Assembly: GCA_040768445.1 (NCBI GenBank)
Contig: JAXGMV010000001.1
Span: forward strand, 1,922,001-1,986,000
Direction: 5' to 3'
Length of the DNA: 64,000 bases
Origin: JAXGMV01 sp040768445
Lineage (GTDB): Bacteria > Chloroflexota > Anaerolineae > Anaerolineales > Anaerolineaceae
The notes beneath the pieces are model-generated. The model was not told the DNA's origin and did not search any database. It saw nothing but the letters and a program-made list of their open reading frames with translations. How positions within the stretch are numbered: position 1 is the first letter of the stretch; every line of letters begins with the position of its first letter. Positions 18,084 through 29,431 of the stretch are shown here, one piece after another. Both the position numbers and the translations under genes were made by a program.

Positions 18084-19178
18084 TCAATCTTCGATAACTC
18101 CTACCGGTTCGGGTGTAAATGGGAATCCTTTAGCGGCGCAATCTCTTTGCAGTGAGGCTACCACTTCTTCAAGCAAGGGGATGCCATTCGAGATGTGTCT
18201 GGCATAATTCTCATCTTCTTTCTCGCCGGGGATGTAAATCCTTTCTTGTCCCGCTGCCTTGGGCGCATTCTTCAAAAGTTGAATGTAATCATCCATATCC
18301 TGTTTGAACGCTTGTGCAGGACGAAAAGCGTTGATATCTACTGCCATGAAGAAATGACCAACTTTCGCGCCTTCACCCTCTTCCCATCTCGCTACCAGGT
18401 TGGCATAAGCCGAGCCTGAGAGGATACCGGAGAAGATATCCACCATCATGGCCAAACCGTATCCTTTGTAACCACGCATGAGATCAATTCCACCTAACGG
18501 CATCAATGCACCACCATGCAGGACATCTGCCGGCGATGTGGTTACATTACCTTCGGTGTTGATACCCCATCCCTCTGGAATTGGCTGACCGGCCTTATCA
18601 TATACCGTTACACGACCGATAGGTACGATCGAGGTGGCCATGTCTAAAACATAGGGGCGTTGAGAGCCGGCAGGAACGGCCACCGCGATTGGGTTGGTTC
18701 CAAGTATTGCCGTCCTACCGTAAGTGGGGGCAACCAGCGGTAGAGAGTTAGTGTAACTGATGCCGATCATGTCATGTGGAAGCGCCATCATTGCATAGTA
18801 GCCGGCTATGCCGTAGTGATTGGAGTTTCTGACTGTCACCATACCCAGCCCGGTGGCAGCCGCCTTTTCGATGCATCTCTGCATGGCATGTTTTCCAGCC
18901 ACATGGCCCATACCGTTACCGCCGTCCAAGAGCAGGGTGGTGGCAGTTTCATGCACATTTGTAACGTTGGTGATAGCTTTGATATCACCTGCAGCAATGC
19001 GATTGCCGTAATAAGTGTTCAAACGAATGATGCCATGTGAACTGACGCCGCGCAAGTCAGCTTCAAGTAAAACCTCAGCAATTGTTTCAGAATCCGTCCG
19101 AGGGACGCCAAGGAAATTGAAGTACGCGATGATGTAGTCTTTTAGTTGAGTGTGCTGATAGAGGAAGTATTTGGGCAT
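18084..19178 (-). CDS. Ldh-family NAD(P)-dependent dehydrogenase (malate/L-lactate/ureidoglycolate type)
   Basis: Member of the non-Rossmann malate/L-lactate dehydrogenase family (COG2055), oxidising 2-hydroxy acids. 364 aa, family length. Markers: ADLRGVSSHGIIRL with the catalytic-site His, TVRNSNHYGIAGYY, ILGTNPIAVAVPA and GYKGYGLAMMVDIFSG. The substrate cannot be assigned: malate, sulfolactate, ureidoglycolate and pyrroline carboxylate enzymes share these motifs. Single gene between two terminators. Confidence 0.88.
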   Translation of the reverse strand: MPKYFLYQHTQLKDYIIAYFNFLGVPRTDSETIAEVLLEADLRGVSSHGIIRLNTYYGNRIAAGDIKAITNVTNVHETATTLLLDGGNGMGHVAGKHAMQRCIEKAAATGLGMVTVRNSNHYGIAGYYAMMALPHDMIGISYTNSLPLVAPTYGRTAILGTNPIAVAVPAGSQRPYVLDMATSIVPIGRVTVYDKAGQPIPEGWGINTEGNVTTSPADVLHGGALMPLGGIDLMRGYKGYGLAMMVDIFSGILSGSAYANLVARWEEGEGAKVGHFFMAVDINAFRPAQAFKQDMDDYIQLLKNAPKAAGQERIYIPGEKEDENYARHISNGIPLLEEVVASLQRDCAAKGFPFTPEPVGVIED

Positions 19179-19260
19179 TTGAAATTCTCCATTGTGTCAG
19201 GGTGCTGAAAATCGCCCCTGAGTTTGATTGCAACGTATTAATACATTTATATCAGATAAT

Positions 19261-19295
19261 AAAAAAGCCTGGCAGGTGTAGTGCCGCCAGGCTTT
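19261..19295 (-). terminator. Terminator of gyrB
   Basis: Minus strand AAAGCCTGGC, 12-nt loop, GCCAGGCTTTTTT: ten-bp stem with a T run, 15 bp after the gyrB stop. Confidence 0.88.
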
Positions 19296-19309
19296 GCTGC
19301 TAAATGTAA

Positions 19310-21235
<1,926 letters not shown>

Positions 21236-21281
21236 GGAAGTCCTCCAAACCTATAGCTAGTAAATATTGTTTCATATCACT

Positions 21282-22277
21282 TTAACTTTCCTGCAGTTTT
21301 GTCATGTGCTGGATACTTTCCTGCATCCATTTCAAGCCACCGCGGTAGTAAATAAAGCTTGCCGTGAACAAACTGGTAGTAATGAACGCATGACCGGCAA
21401 TGCCAATCAACAGCATCCAGGATTCTTCTCCTGGCATTTGCCAAAGAATATCCAATCCCTGGGTGATGGTTACAGCTGCCAGCAGGAACATACCAGTACC
21501 CGGAAGGAAAAACCTGATCATCTTGATACTGGTTATGATTGATCGAAAGGCGTTTAGTGAACTGGTAAAGATGCCATGAGGCGAGAACAGCAGGGGCATC
21601 AGCAGCCATATCAGGAACAGGATAACAAGAATGATACCTATTTGAACGAATGAAGTATTCATTGCGCTCACAAATGCTAAAAGTATTGCGACAGGAATGA
21701 ATACCAGTATGCAGATCACATAAATCAGAGTGCTCAGCAAGATTGATTGTGCATAACTGTCAACAAAGGCAGGTGTATCGCCTGCGGTTTTATTCTGCCT
21801 GCTGATGTGTGACACCTGTCGAAAAAAGAAACTGCCGACAAGGATACCAATCAAACCAATCAAGATAAACGCCAGGGCTGCCATACTGAATGACTCGATC
21901 TCAACAATAAAATTGAAATCAAGAGGGTTGGTTTTGATGCTTCTGCCAGCCAGTAAGCTTGGCACACCAATTGGGAAGGTGCGAATCAAACTTAGCAGGT
22001 TGAAATTTTCCAAGATACCGTTCCATAACTCGTTATTAAACCCAACCAGATCATTCACTTCAGGATTATTTAATGTTTTCAGCACCTGGCTTGATTGATT
22101 AAGAACAGGTAATAACAGGCTTTTCAAACCCATTTGTGGTCCGAACCACAAAAGAAGATCAACCAAAACAGGGATAATAATAATCTTAATGTTGTTTGCA
22201 ACGGCATTGAATCCAGATGCCAGAGAGGTGATCAGACCGGGTGGAGCCAATTTGAGAGGTTCATTTTTATTGTTCAT
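21282..22277 (-). CDS. Multi-pass membrane protein of unknown function
   Basis: 331 aa with about six hydrophobic helices (roughly residues 30-50, 130-153, 180-205, 215-235, 255-275, 295-315) and a short polar N-terminus. No catalytic or transport motif is recognisable. Located directly upstream of gyrB on the same strand (46-bp gap), so the two may be co-transcribed. Function not assigned. Confidence 0.7.
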   Translation of the reverse strand: MNNKNEPLKLAPPGLITSLASGFNAVANNIKIIIIPVLVDLLLWFGPQMGLKSLLLPVLNQSSQVLKTLNNPEVNDLVGFNNELWNGILENFNLLSLIRTFPIGVPSLLAGRSIKTNPLDFNFIVEIESFSMAALAFILIGLIGILVGSFFFRQVSHISRQNKTAGDTPAFVDSYAQSILLSTLIYVICILVFIPVAILLAFVSAMNTSFVQIGIILVILFLIWLLMPLLFSPHGIFTSSLNAFRSIITSIKMIRFFLPGTGMFLLAAVTITQGLDILWQMPGEESWMLLIGIAGHAFITTSLFTASFIYYRGGLKWMQESIQHMTKLQES

Positions 22278-22363
22278 TCAACCTTATATTTTACCATACC
22301 CTACCTTTATTTATTGAATATTTGTCCTAAGATATGGCTTAGTGAGAGAGGTTTCATTTTGTC

Positions 22364-22392
22364 TTGGCATCCTGTCTGGCAAAAGGTAAAAT
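22364..22392 (+). promoter_or_regulatory. Probable promoter with little or no leader
   Basis: TTGGCA (22364-22369), 17 bp, TAAAAT (22387-22392). Transcription would start at or within a few bases of the ATG at 22399, implying a leaderless mRNA. Confidence 0.5.
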
Positions 22393-22398
22393 GAGGTT

Positions 22399-23208
22399 AT
22401 GGAAAGAGATCGAAAGTTACCGAGATCGGATCAGTTGAGCCTGTTGTTGGGGGTAATTCTGTTAGCCTATGCGCTCACACCTTATGTGGATATCTCGGTA
22501 AATGCGCTGGTGATACGTTTATTTGGGGCTGAATTTTCTTACAATTTTAATTTCTCTACATTGATGTCATTGTTTATTGCCATACTGGCTGCAGCAGGCT
22601 CGGATTGGCTGCTGCGCAACCATCCAAAATACACTTCCAGGGTTGGTTTGCAGCATCTCATCGTTCCGGCACTCACCGCCTGGTTGATTGGTGTGCCAAT
22701 CAACAACCTTGAGGTTGATATTCGATGGTGGATTGTCCTGTTTTTGGGCGGCATTCTCCTGCTGCTGGTATATGTTGCTGAATACATCGCTTTTGACATG
22801 CATGATGTCAGGCATGAAGCGGCAACACTGGTGCTGACTGCAGTTTCATTTGCTCTCTTCTTATTTCTGGCCGTAGCGGTCAGGACAGCCAGCTTGCGGT
22901 TATACCTTGCTGTGCCTGCTTTATCACTCTCAATTTTTGTGTTTTGTTTGAGATCCCTATTTCTAAAACTTAATGGCCGCTGGTTCTTTCATTGGGCGGC
23001 AGTCAGTGCTTTGATTATTGGGCAGCTGGTGATTGGCATGCATTACTGGTCAATTGAACCGGTGAAGTTTGGCACTCTATTGGTGGGCCCGGCGTATGGG
23101 TTAACATCGTATGCCAGCCTGATTGAAGAAGGAAGGGACTGGCGAACTGCCGTTGTTGAGCCGCTAATTATGATTGTCCTGTGCATCGTTTTGGCAGTAT
23201 TTCTGTAG
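22399..23208 (+). CDS. Multi-pass membrane protein of unknown function
   Basis: 269 aa, about eight predicted membrane helices, few charged residues (for example WLLRNHPKYTS and IAFDMHDVRHEA in loops). No known motif seen. First gene of a rightward group with the JAMM protein and plsY. The start has no well-spaced ribosome binding site (GAGG ends 2 bp before ATG), which together with the promoter position suggests leaderless translation. Confidence 0.7.
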   Translation: MERDRKLPRSDQLSLLLGVILLAYALTPYVDISVNALVIRLFGAEFSYNFNFSTLMSLFIAILAAAGSDWLLRNHPKYTSRVGLQHLIVPALTAWLIGVPINNLEVDIRWWIVLFLGGILLLLVYVAEYIAFDMHDVRHEAATLVLTAVSFALFLFLAVAVRTASLRLYLAVPALSLSIFVFCLRSLFLKLNGRWFFHWAAVSALIIGQLVIGMHYWSIEPVKFGTLLVGPAYGLTSYASLIEEGRDWRTAVVEPLIMIVLCIVLAVFL

Positions 23209-23216
23209 TTTTATTT

Positions 23217-23624
23217 ATGACCCACTTGAAAGTATTCATATCAAAGGTTCTAAGCGATCAGATGATCTCCTATCATCTTGGCTGTTTGCCTGAGGAGGGA
23301 TGTGGTTTGCTGGCAGGCTGTGATCAAACCGCACAATTGTTCCTTCCGGTTGAGAACATTCTTCACACCACAAACAGGTACTCTATGAAACCAGAAGAAC
23401 AGCTCAGGGCGTTTTTACAAATTGAAGAACAAAATTTGGATCTGATTGCTATCGTGCACTCCCATCCTGATGGGGTAACAACTCCTTCTGCGATCGACTG
23501 TGAGGAGTTCGCTTACCCGGGAGTGTTAAGTGTTATCATTGCTCCGTTTGAGTGCGGCGCCAGCCTATCTTGTTATAAGATTGAAAATAAGACCTGGACT
23601 GCGGTCGATGTTGAATATAACTGA
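23217..23624 (+). CDS. JAMM/MPN-domain metalloprotease-like protein
   Basis: About 135 aa, single JAB/MPN domain. Metal motif is complete: EEGCGLLAGC supplies the upstream Glu, and HSHPDGVTTPSAID matches HxH followed by S-x2-D. Family members are zinc isopeptidases; bacterial ones often process ubiquitin-like or sulfur-carrier proteins, or act in cysteine/siderophore pathways. No ThiS/MoaD-like partner sits next to it, though two moeA genes lie 4-7 kb away. ATG at 23217 is preferred over one at 23181 that overlaps the upstream gene. Nine bp after the membrane protein stop, so probably co-transcribed. Confidence 0.85.
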   Translation: MTHLKVFISKVLSDQMISYHLGCLPEEGCGLLAGCDQTAQLFLPVENILHTTNRYSMKPEEQLRAFLQIEEQNLDLIAIVHSHPDGVTTPSAIDCEEFAYPGVLSVIIAPFECGASLSCYKIENKTWTAVDVEYN

Positions 23625-23681
23625 GTTCCGTAACGATGACTATTCAAGAGTGTTTTGATATAAAAGGAGACACAACTCGGA

Positions 23682-24368
23682 ATGTGGCTTAACAGTATAT
23701 TAGCATGTGCTGCCGGATACTTATTGGGATCTATTCCATCCGGCTTGATAATTGTAAAGTTGATCAGTGGAAAAGACGTACGGAAAATTGCCAGCGGTCG
23801 AACAGGTGGTACAAATGCGATGCGCGCGGCCGGGTTTGGTGCAGGACTATTGACTGGTTTAATGGATGTGTTTAAGGGAATAGCAGCTGGATTATTTGCT
23901 GGCTGGCTTGTGCCTTCATCCGAACTTGCAATTGTTGCTGCAGCCTTGATGGCTGTAGTTGGCCACAACTATTCGGTTTTTTTACTCCATAAGAATGAGA
24001 AAAACCGCCTGGCATTCGGTGGTGGTGCGGGTGGCGCCACGTGCCTGGGTGGAGCAATTTCATTATGGCCGCCAATCTGGTTGATTCTCCTGCCAGTCCT
24101 GGCACTCGTATTCGTTTTTGTTGGTTATGCTTCTGTTGCAACAATGAGTATTGCAGCAGCGGCAACTATTGTGTTTACAGTCAGGGCCGCGATGGGACTT
24201 TCATCCTGGGTATTCGTGTTATATGGTGTCATCTCAATGATTCTTTTGGTTATCGCTCTGCTTCCAAACATCAGGCGATTGAGAGATGGGACTGAACGGG
24301 TGGTTGGACTGAGAGCATATTTTGCCAAGAAAAAAGAAAATCAAGCGCCGAAAAATACCAGCGCCTGA
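23682..24368 (+). CDS. plsY: Glycerol-3-phosphate acyltransferase PlsY
   Basis: Inner-membrane enzyme that transfers acyl from acyl-phosphate to glycerol-3-phosphate, first step of phospholipid synthesis. 228 aa, five or more helices. Signature loops: YLLGSIPSGLIIVKL, SGRTGGTNAMRAAGFG, and GHNYSVFL followed by GGAGGATCLG, a variant of the usual GGKGVAT. Strong AAGGAG ribosome binding site. The altered third motif is notable but the topology is preserved. Confidence 0.9.
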   Translation: MWLNSILACAAGYLLGSIPSGLIIVKLISGKDVRKIASGRTGGTNAMRAAGFGAGLLTGLMDVFKGIAAGLFAGWLVPSSELAIVAAALMAVVGHNYSVFLLHKNEKNRLAFGGGAGGATCLGGAISLWPPIWLILLPVLALVFVFVGYASVATMSIAAAATIVFTVRAAMGLSSWVFVLYGVISMILLVIALLPNIRRLRDGTERVVGLRAYFAKKKENQAPKNTSA

Positions 24369-24418
24369 TTAATAGTCTTTTTATCTTTACGGTATAACAA
24401 TCTGCTGATTAATCCTGA

Positions 24419-25255
24419 TTAAACTTCTTGTGCAGCCAATTGTTTATACAAAAAAGCAAGGTTTCTGCGGTGGAGATCTTCAGCCAGACCGCCCAGGTTT
24501 ACACGGCTTTTTCCGCAAGATTCAATATCGATAGATTCCAGGTATTCCTGGGGGTCTTTCCGCTTCAAGGCTGTTTTGGCAGCTTTCTTTATGTTTGCCA
24601 GGTAGTCCAGGTTTTCTTTTACTGCAGCTTCAATCTCACCTCGCAGCACAATGTCGCCATGACCCTGGACGATATTTTCCAAACCCATCTTGCCAATTTT
24701 CTTCATGACTGTTGTCATCTCTTCAATCTCACCACCGACTATATACGGAAGGGGCATGAAAACATCGCCGGTAAACAAGACACGGTCCTCTTCAACCAGC
24801 ACTGAAATGCCATCAGCTGAGTGACCGGGAGTCAACATCAGGACCAGGTTCTTTTTTCCGACCCTGAGAGATATCTCACCCTCATTGAAGGTGAGGTGTG
24901 GTGGAATGATTTTTACCTGTTTGAACATTGGATTGTGTTTCTTTGCCTGCTCAAGAGCCGCCTGTCCGCGTTCAATCACCCAGCGATGATTAAGGGTGTG
25001 AGCCAGTATGGTTGCCCTTGGAAAGAAGCAATTGCCCCAGGTATGGTCTGCGTGATGGTGCGTGTTAATCACATAACGGACGGGAATTCCTAATTCCTCT
25101 TCAATGAATTGACGCATTTGTATGGTTTCTTCAGGTACAGCCAATGTGTCAATCAGAACAGCCCAATGTGGTCCAGCGATAATGCCGGCTGTTACCTGGG
25201 CATAAATTTCACTCTGAAACCAATAGACATTTTCAGAAATACGCTCTCTTTGCAT
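24419..25255 (-). CDS. Metallo-beta-lactamase-fold hydrolase
   Basis: 278 aa. Binuclear metal site is complete: NTHHHADHTWGN (HxHxDH), TPGHSADGI, FTGDVFM and QGHGDIVLRG. The family covers glyoxalase II, lactonases, sulfur dioxygenases and others, and the substrate cannot be told from sequence. No signal peptide. Single gene convergent with plsY, with only 50 bp between stops. The 193-bp upstream gap to the divergent SDR gene is AT-rich and contains one small hairpin (GGTGC/GCACC near 25337) but no gene. Confidence 0.88.
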   Translation of the reverse strand: MQRERISENVYWFQSEIYAQVTAGIIAGPHWAVLIDTLAVPEETIQMRQFIEEELGIPVRYVINTHHHADHTWGNCFFPRATILAHTLNHRWVIERGQAALEQAKKHNPMFKQVKIIPPHLTFNEGEISLRVGKKNLVLMLTPGHSADGISVLVEEDRVLFTGDVFMPLPYIVGGEIEEMTTVMKKIGKMGLENIVQGHGDIVLRGEIEAAVKENLDYLANIKKAAKTALKRKDPQEYLESIDIESCGKSRVNLGGLAEDLHRRNLAFLYKQLAAQEV

Positions 25256-25448
25256 TCAAAAACCTTCTATTATCCTGAAAATTTATACAACAACTCAGTA
25301 GAATAGCATAAATGGAAACAAAAGTCAAAAAATGGGTGCCCTTGCACCACTGAAAAAATTATAAATAGGCTACATAATTCAAGGTGGCAAGTATGCTAAA
25401 ATAAAATTTGGTCGCTTTTCAGAAACCAGGTTGAAAATGGAATAAGAT

Positions 25449-26186
25449 ATGGAGAGAGATACTCAAGGTTCTAAACTAGCGCTGGTTACTGGTGCTGCGC
25501 ATCGATTGGGTAAAGCCATTGCCCTTGGACTGGCTAATGCAGGTTTTGACATTGGCTTGCATTATCATCAATCAGAAAAGCCAGCGCTGGAAACGTTAGC
25601 AGAAATCAAGGCAATTGGTCGTCAAGGGCTGCCTCTCAAGGCTGACTTGCGAAACCCGGATGAGATTGACCGTATGTTTGCGACAATAGCAGAGTCAAAA
25701 CAGCATCTTGCAGTGCTGGTAAATTCAGCGGCAGTGATGTCATCTGGGAGCCTTGAGACCATGTCAGTTGAATTGTGGGAAAGCACTTTTGCTCTCAACC
25801 TGACTGCACCGATGATTTGCGGGCAAAAAGCTGCGCAGTTGATGCTGCCGGAGGGGGGTGTGATTGTCAACATCTCGGATGCCGGCGCTGAACGGATTTG
25901 GACAGGATATCCTGCTTATATCACTGCAAAATCAGCCATCAACATGCTGACCAGGCTGCAAGCGCGCACTTACGCGCCTGCCATACGAGTTAACGCCGTA
26001 GCCCCCGGTTTGATCATGCGTTCACCGGACACGACTGATGAGAAGTGGCAAAAACTTGTCCAACGACTGCCTTTGAAAAAGGAAGGTATGCTTGATGACA
26101 TTGTCAAAGCAGTGCTGTTCCAGGTTGATCATGATTACATCACCGGTCAAATTCTGGCTGTTGATGGTGGATACCAATTGATATAA
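25449..26186 (+). CDS. Short-chain dehydrogenase/reductase (pteridine-reductase-like)
   Basis: 245 aa NAD(P)-dependent Rossmann enzyme. Cofactor motif VTGAAHRLGKAIALGLA (the AHRLG form is typical of FolM/pteridine reductases), NSAA, a YPAYITAKS active site (YxxxK) and C-terminal GQILAVDGGYQ. A dihydromonapterin/pteridine substrate is plausible given the nearby molybdopterin genes, but this is inference. First gene of a rightward cluster that includes a UbiA-like protein and moeA. Confidence 0.88.
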   Translation: MERDTQGSKLALVTGAAHRLGKAIALGLANAGFDIGLHYHQSEKPALETLAEIKAIGRQGLPLKADLRNPDEIDRMFATIAESKQHLAVLVNSAAVMSSGSLETMSVELWESTFALNLTAPMICGQKAAQLMLPEGGVIVNISDAGAERIWTGYPAYITAKSAINMLTRLQARTYAPAIRVNAVAPGLIMRSPDTTDEKWQKLVQRLPLKKEGMLDDIVKAVLFQVDHDYITGQILAVDGGYQLI

Positions 26187-26217
26187 CAAAATATCTGTAC
26201 CTGTCTGTTCTCTTCGT

Positions 26218-27129
26218 ATGCAATCTAAATTTATCCCCTTTGTACTTAATTCCTTACGAATACGCCCAATTGTGTTGGGCGTTCTTACTTACTTCTTTGG
26301 GGCAGCTATTCCTAACTACCTTGGTCAGGCACTCAACTGGGTAAGCTTCACCGGCGGCCTTGTATTTCTGTTATTGCTGATGAGTGGTGGGATGATCCTT
26401 TCAGCCTTTTATGCCACATATTTTGTCAGAAGGAATAAACCTGCTACCACCTACGACCTGGCTAACCTTGAACCGGCAACACTCGAACGTTTCCGTACAA
26501 TGTTCTTGACATTGGCATTGGGTTTGCTTACTATTGCAACTTTTCTGCTGGTTGCTTTGATCAGTTCACATAATTTCGGGTCCGCAGCTGCCTTCATGGT
26601 ATTGATTGCGGCAGTCACCACTTTGTTATGTACGCTGCCAGTGTTTCGAATATCAAGATCAGGATTCAGTAATATTTTTGAGACCTTTTTAGTGGCAGTC
26701 GTTATCCCGGCAGTTGCCTACTTTTTGCAGACAAATGAGTATCACCGCCTGCTGGGGCTCTTGAGTTTTCCAATTGTGCTGTTCTATTTTGCCATGCTTA
26801 TTGCATTATCACTCAAGACATACCCTGAGGATGACAAGCAATACGGTAAGCAATTCATCCAGGTGATTGGCTGGCAAAATGGCATGACGCTGCATAATCT
26901 TGCGATTCTAATAGGTTATTTGTGGATAGGCGCATCGTTCATGCTGAAAATCCCTGGTGTACTAATTTGGCCAGCCCTATTGACTTTACCTTTTGGATTG
27001 TTGCAGGTCTTTCATTTCACCCGGATTACACAGGGTGCAAAACCTCAGTGGCGGTTAATCCAACTACTGTCATACGCAATATTTGGTCTGACAACCTACA
27101 TGATCACCTTATCACTTTGGATAAATTAA
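26218..27129 (+). CDS. UbiA-like polytopic membrane protein, probably catalytically altered
   Basis: 303 aa with about nine membrane helices in the spacing of UbiA/MenA prenyltransferases. LKTYPEDDKQYGKQF sits where these enzymes carry their second Asp motif (like LRDLPEDRAVGKRT). The first motif (NDxxDxxxD) is replaced by TYDLANLEP, so prenyl-diphosphate binding may be lost or changed. It ends 1 bp before the moeA start, suggesting coupling. Family membership is tentative. Confidence 0.5.
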   Translation: MQSKFIPFVLNSLRIRPIVLGVLTYFFGAAIPNYLGQALNWVSFTGGLVFLLLLMSGGMILSAFYATYFVRRNKPATTYDLANLEPATLERFRTMFLTLALGLLTIATFLLVALISSHNFGSAAAFMVLIAAVTTLLCTLPVFRISRSGFSNIFETFLVAVVIPAVAYFLQTNEYHRLLGLLSFPIVLFYFAMLIALSLKTYPEDDKQYGKQFIQVIGWQNGMTLHNLAILIGYLWIGASFMLKIPGVLIWPALLTLPFGLLQVFHFTRITQGAKPQWRLIQLLSYAIFGLTTYMITLSLWIN

Positions 27130-27130
27130 T

Positions 27131-28366
27131 ATGCCTGAATTTTTGAATTTATTACCGCCTACCCAGGCTTTGGAACTGTTCCTCAAAAATCTACCGGAGA
27201 AACGCCTGCCGATTGAGAGGTTAAGTTCTGTTCAAGCGGTCGGCAGAATCATTGGCAAAACAATTCACTCACCAGAAAATTCACCAGCTTTCAACCGGAG
27301 CACTGTAGATGGTTATGCTGTCATGGCATCAGATACCTACGGTGCGAGTGAAGCACAGCCGGCTTACTTGAAAATCGCTGGTGAAGTCAAGATGGGTGAA
27401 AAATCGAGTATTGCACTCAAGCCTGGCTCATGCGCTTTAATCCATACGGGCGGTATGCTTCCGGCAGGCTCTGATGCTGTTGTAATGGTTGAAAACACCC
27501 AACTGGTGACAGATCACGAAGTTGAAATTTTTAAAACTGCTGCTGTCGGAGACAATGTCGTAAAGATCGGCGAGGATATCAGGGCAGGTGAAGTGATTTT
27601 TGATGCAGGAGATGTGGTCACGCCTGCCGTTGCAGGCAGTTTGCTTGCAGTAGGGCTGAATGAGATAGCTGTCTACCAAAAGCCACGCGTGGGCATAATC
27701 TCCAGTGGCGATGAGGTTATTTCACCTTACCAGGTACCTGACGCTGGACAGGTAAGGGATATCAACAGCTACACATTGAGCGCCCTGGTTGAAAACGAAG
27801 GTGGGACGGCTGAACGTTACGGTGTACAGCCCGATAACTTTGAACTGATGTCTGCAACCGTTCAGCAAGCTTTGCATGATTGTGACATAGTGTTGATCAC
27901 TGCGGGCTCTTCAGCCAGCACCAGGGACCTCACAGCAGCGGTAATTCAGACAATGGGACCACCCGGTGTGCTGGTTCACGGTGTCAATGTCAAGCCTGGC
28001 AAACCGACCATCCTGGCAGTGTGCCAGGGTAAGCCGGTTCTTGGGTTGCCAGGTAACCCGGTCAGTGCTCTGGTGATTGCCCGGCGTTTTTTGAGACCTG
28101 TGATTCATAAACTGTCTGGCAGGAAGGGTACTGTTGGGTTATTCTCAATAAAAGCAGTGCTATCCGTCAACCTCTCATCATCTTCTGGCAGGGAAGATTG
28201 GATGCCGGTCAGGTTGATTGAGCGAGATGGTACCCTGTTTGCAGACCCGATCTTCTATAAAAGCAACCTCATTTTTACCCTTGCACATGCCGATGGTTTG
28301 ACTGTAATACCTGAATATGCCAATGGACTTGCTGCCGGCAGCCTGATAGAGGTTTATCCATTTTAG
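27131..28366 (+). CDS. moeA: Molybdopterin molybdenumtransferase MoeA
   Basis: Inserts molybdate into molybdopterin-AMP to make Moco. 411 aa, family length. Shows FNRSTVDGYAVMASD, HTGGMLPAGSDAVVMVENT, ISSGDEVISPYQ, ITAGSSASTRDLT and LGLPGNPVSALV, covering all MoeA domains including the C-terminal beta-barrel. A second, longer MoeA homologue follows at 30.5 kb; such pairs are known to diverge for Mo versus W or for different steps. Confidence 0.93.
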   Translation: MPEFLNLLPPTQALELFLKNLPEKRLPIERLSSVQAVGRIIGKTIHSPENSPAFNRSTVDGYAVMASDTYGASEAQPAYLKIAGEVKMGEKSSIALKPGSCALIHTGGMLPAGSDAVVMVENTQLVTDHEVEIFKTAAVGDNVVKIGEDIRAGEVIFDAGDVVTPAVAGSLLAVGLNEIAVYQKPRVGIISSGDEVISPYQVPDAGQVRDINSYTLSALVENEGGTAERYGVQPDNFELMSATVQQALHDCDIVLITAGSSASTRDLTAAVIQTMGPPGVLVHGVNVKPGKPTILAVCQGKPVLGLPGNPVSALVIARRFLRPVIHKLSGRKGTVGLFSIKAVLSVNLSSSSGREDWMPVRLIERDGTLFADPIFYKSNLIFTLAHADGLTVIPEYANGLAAGSLIEVYPF

Positions 28367-28483
28367 ACAACATTACTTATAAAATATTGCCAGCGATTAC
28401 CTCGGACAGCAATAAATTCGATTTGCTTTTTTACCAGCGTCTCGTGTATTATTTAAGTCACTCTAAAGCGGTTCATATGGTAA

Positions 28484-29416
28484 ATGATGAAGCGTATAGT
28501 CATAACTATTGTCCTGATCTCACTCATTATTGGCGGCTGCACAAGCGGTTTTTACAGCCTTGCAGTGTTACCCCATGCCATTACTGGGACAGGGCCAATT
28601 CTGAGAAGTGCGCATTATTTGGCCGATCTATTACAGCAGGATACTGAGCCAGACACTCAGGCAACACCTGTGCCGGATATTAAGGTTACAGAAACGCCGG
28701 TATCTTCCTCATTTCTAATCCATGATAGCTTTGCCGGCTGGAAATGGATGCAGCCATTTCAGGTGATCAACACTCCAGTTTTGCTTTACCATCACATTAG
28801 CGATGAGCCAAAATTCCGCAACTATGCTGTGAGTATCAAGGACTTCTCAGATCAGATGTCTGCATTAAAAGCCAGAGGCTATGAAACAGTTACCATTTCC
28901 TCATTGGTGAATGCCATCAAATTTGGCGCGCCGCTTCCTGAAAGACCGGTGGTGATAACTTTTGATGATGGCACCCTTGATGTCTACCAGAACGCTTACC
29001 CGGTCATGCAAGCGTTGGGTTTTGTTGGGACATTCTATCTTGTTGGTAATTATATTGATTCTCCTGATTATGTCAGCAATGACCAGGTGAAAAATCTGCT
29101 TGAAGCAGGATGGGAAATTGGGTCCCACACCATGACCCATGCAGACCTTTCAAAAGCCACAGATTTAAATCGCGAACTTTACGGGTCAAAAGAATACCTG
29201 GAGAAAGCATTTAACGTCCCTGTCAATACCATTGCCTATCCATTTGGTATGGTCAATGCGCAGGTGTTTGAGAAAACAATAGATTATGGCTATTCTGGCG
29301 CTTCCGGGTTGGGTCTTTCCTGGGAGCATTCATACAGCTCGATTTATTATCTGAATCGGATTGAGATCAAGTACGGGCAGTCAATTGAGCAGTTCAACGA
29401 CCTTTTGCCCTGGTAA
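28484..29416 (+). CDS. Polysaccharide deacetylase lipoprotein, active-site intact
   Basis: 310 aa. N-terminal lipoprotein signal with lipobox IIGGC, so membrane-anchored outside the cell. NodB/CE4 domain: TFDDGTLDVYQ (metal/catalytic Asp pair), EIGSHTMTHADL (metal-binding HxxxH) and AYPFGMVN. Removes N- or O-acetyl groups from a cell-surface polysaccharide; target unknown. Followed 16 bp later by a diverged paralogue. The 117-bp gap after moeA holds no gene. Confidence 0.87.
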   Translation: MMKRIVITIVLISLIIGGCTSGFYSLAVLPHAITGTGPILRSAHYLADLLQQDTEPDTQATPVPDIKVTETPVSSSFLIHDSFAGWKWMQPFQVINTPVLLYHHISDEPKFRNYAVSIKDFSDQMSALKARGYETVTISSLVNAIKFGAPLPERPVVITFDDGTLDVYQNAYPVMQALGFVGTFYLVGNYIDSPDYVSNDQVKNLLEAGWEIGSHTMTHADLSKATDLNRELYGSKEYLEKAFNVPVNTIAYPFGMVNAQVFEKTIDYGYSGASGLGLSWEHSYSSIYYLNRIEIKYGQSIEQFNDLLPW

Positions 29417-29431
29417 TTAGGAGGAAGAATT

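Noticed and set aside
25256..25448. Terminator or RNA gene in the gap before the SDR gene
   Set aside because: Only a 5-bp hairpin with no T run; no tRNA or other RNA signature.
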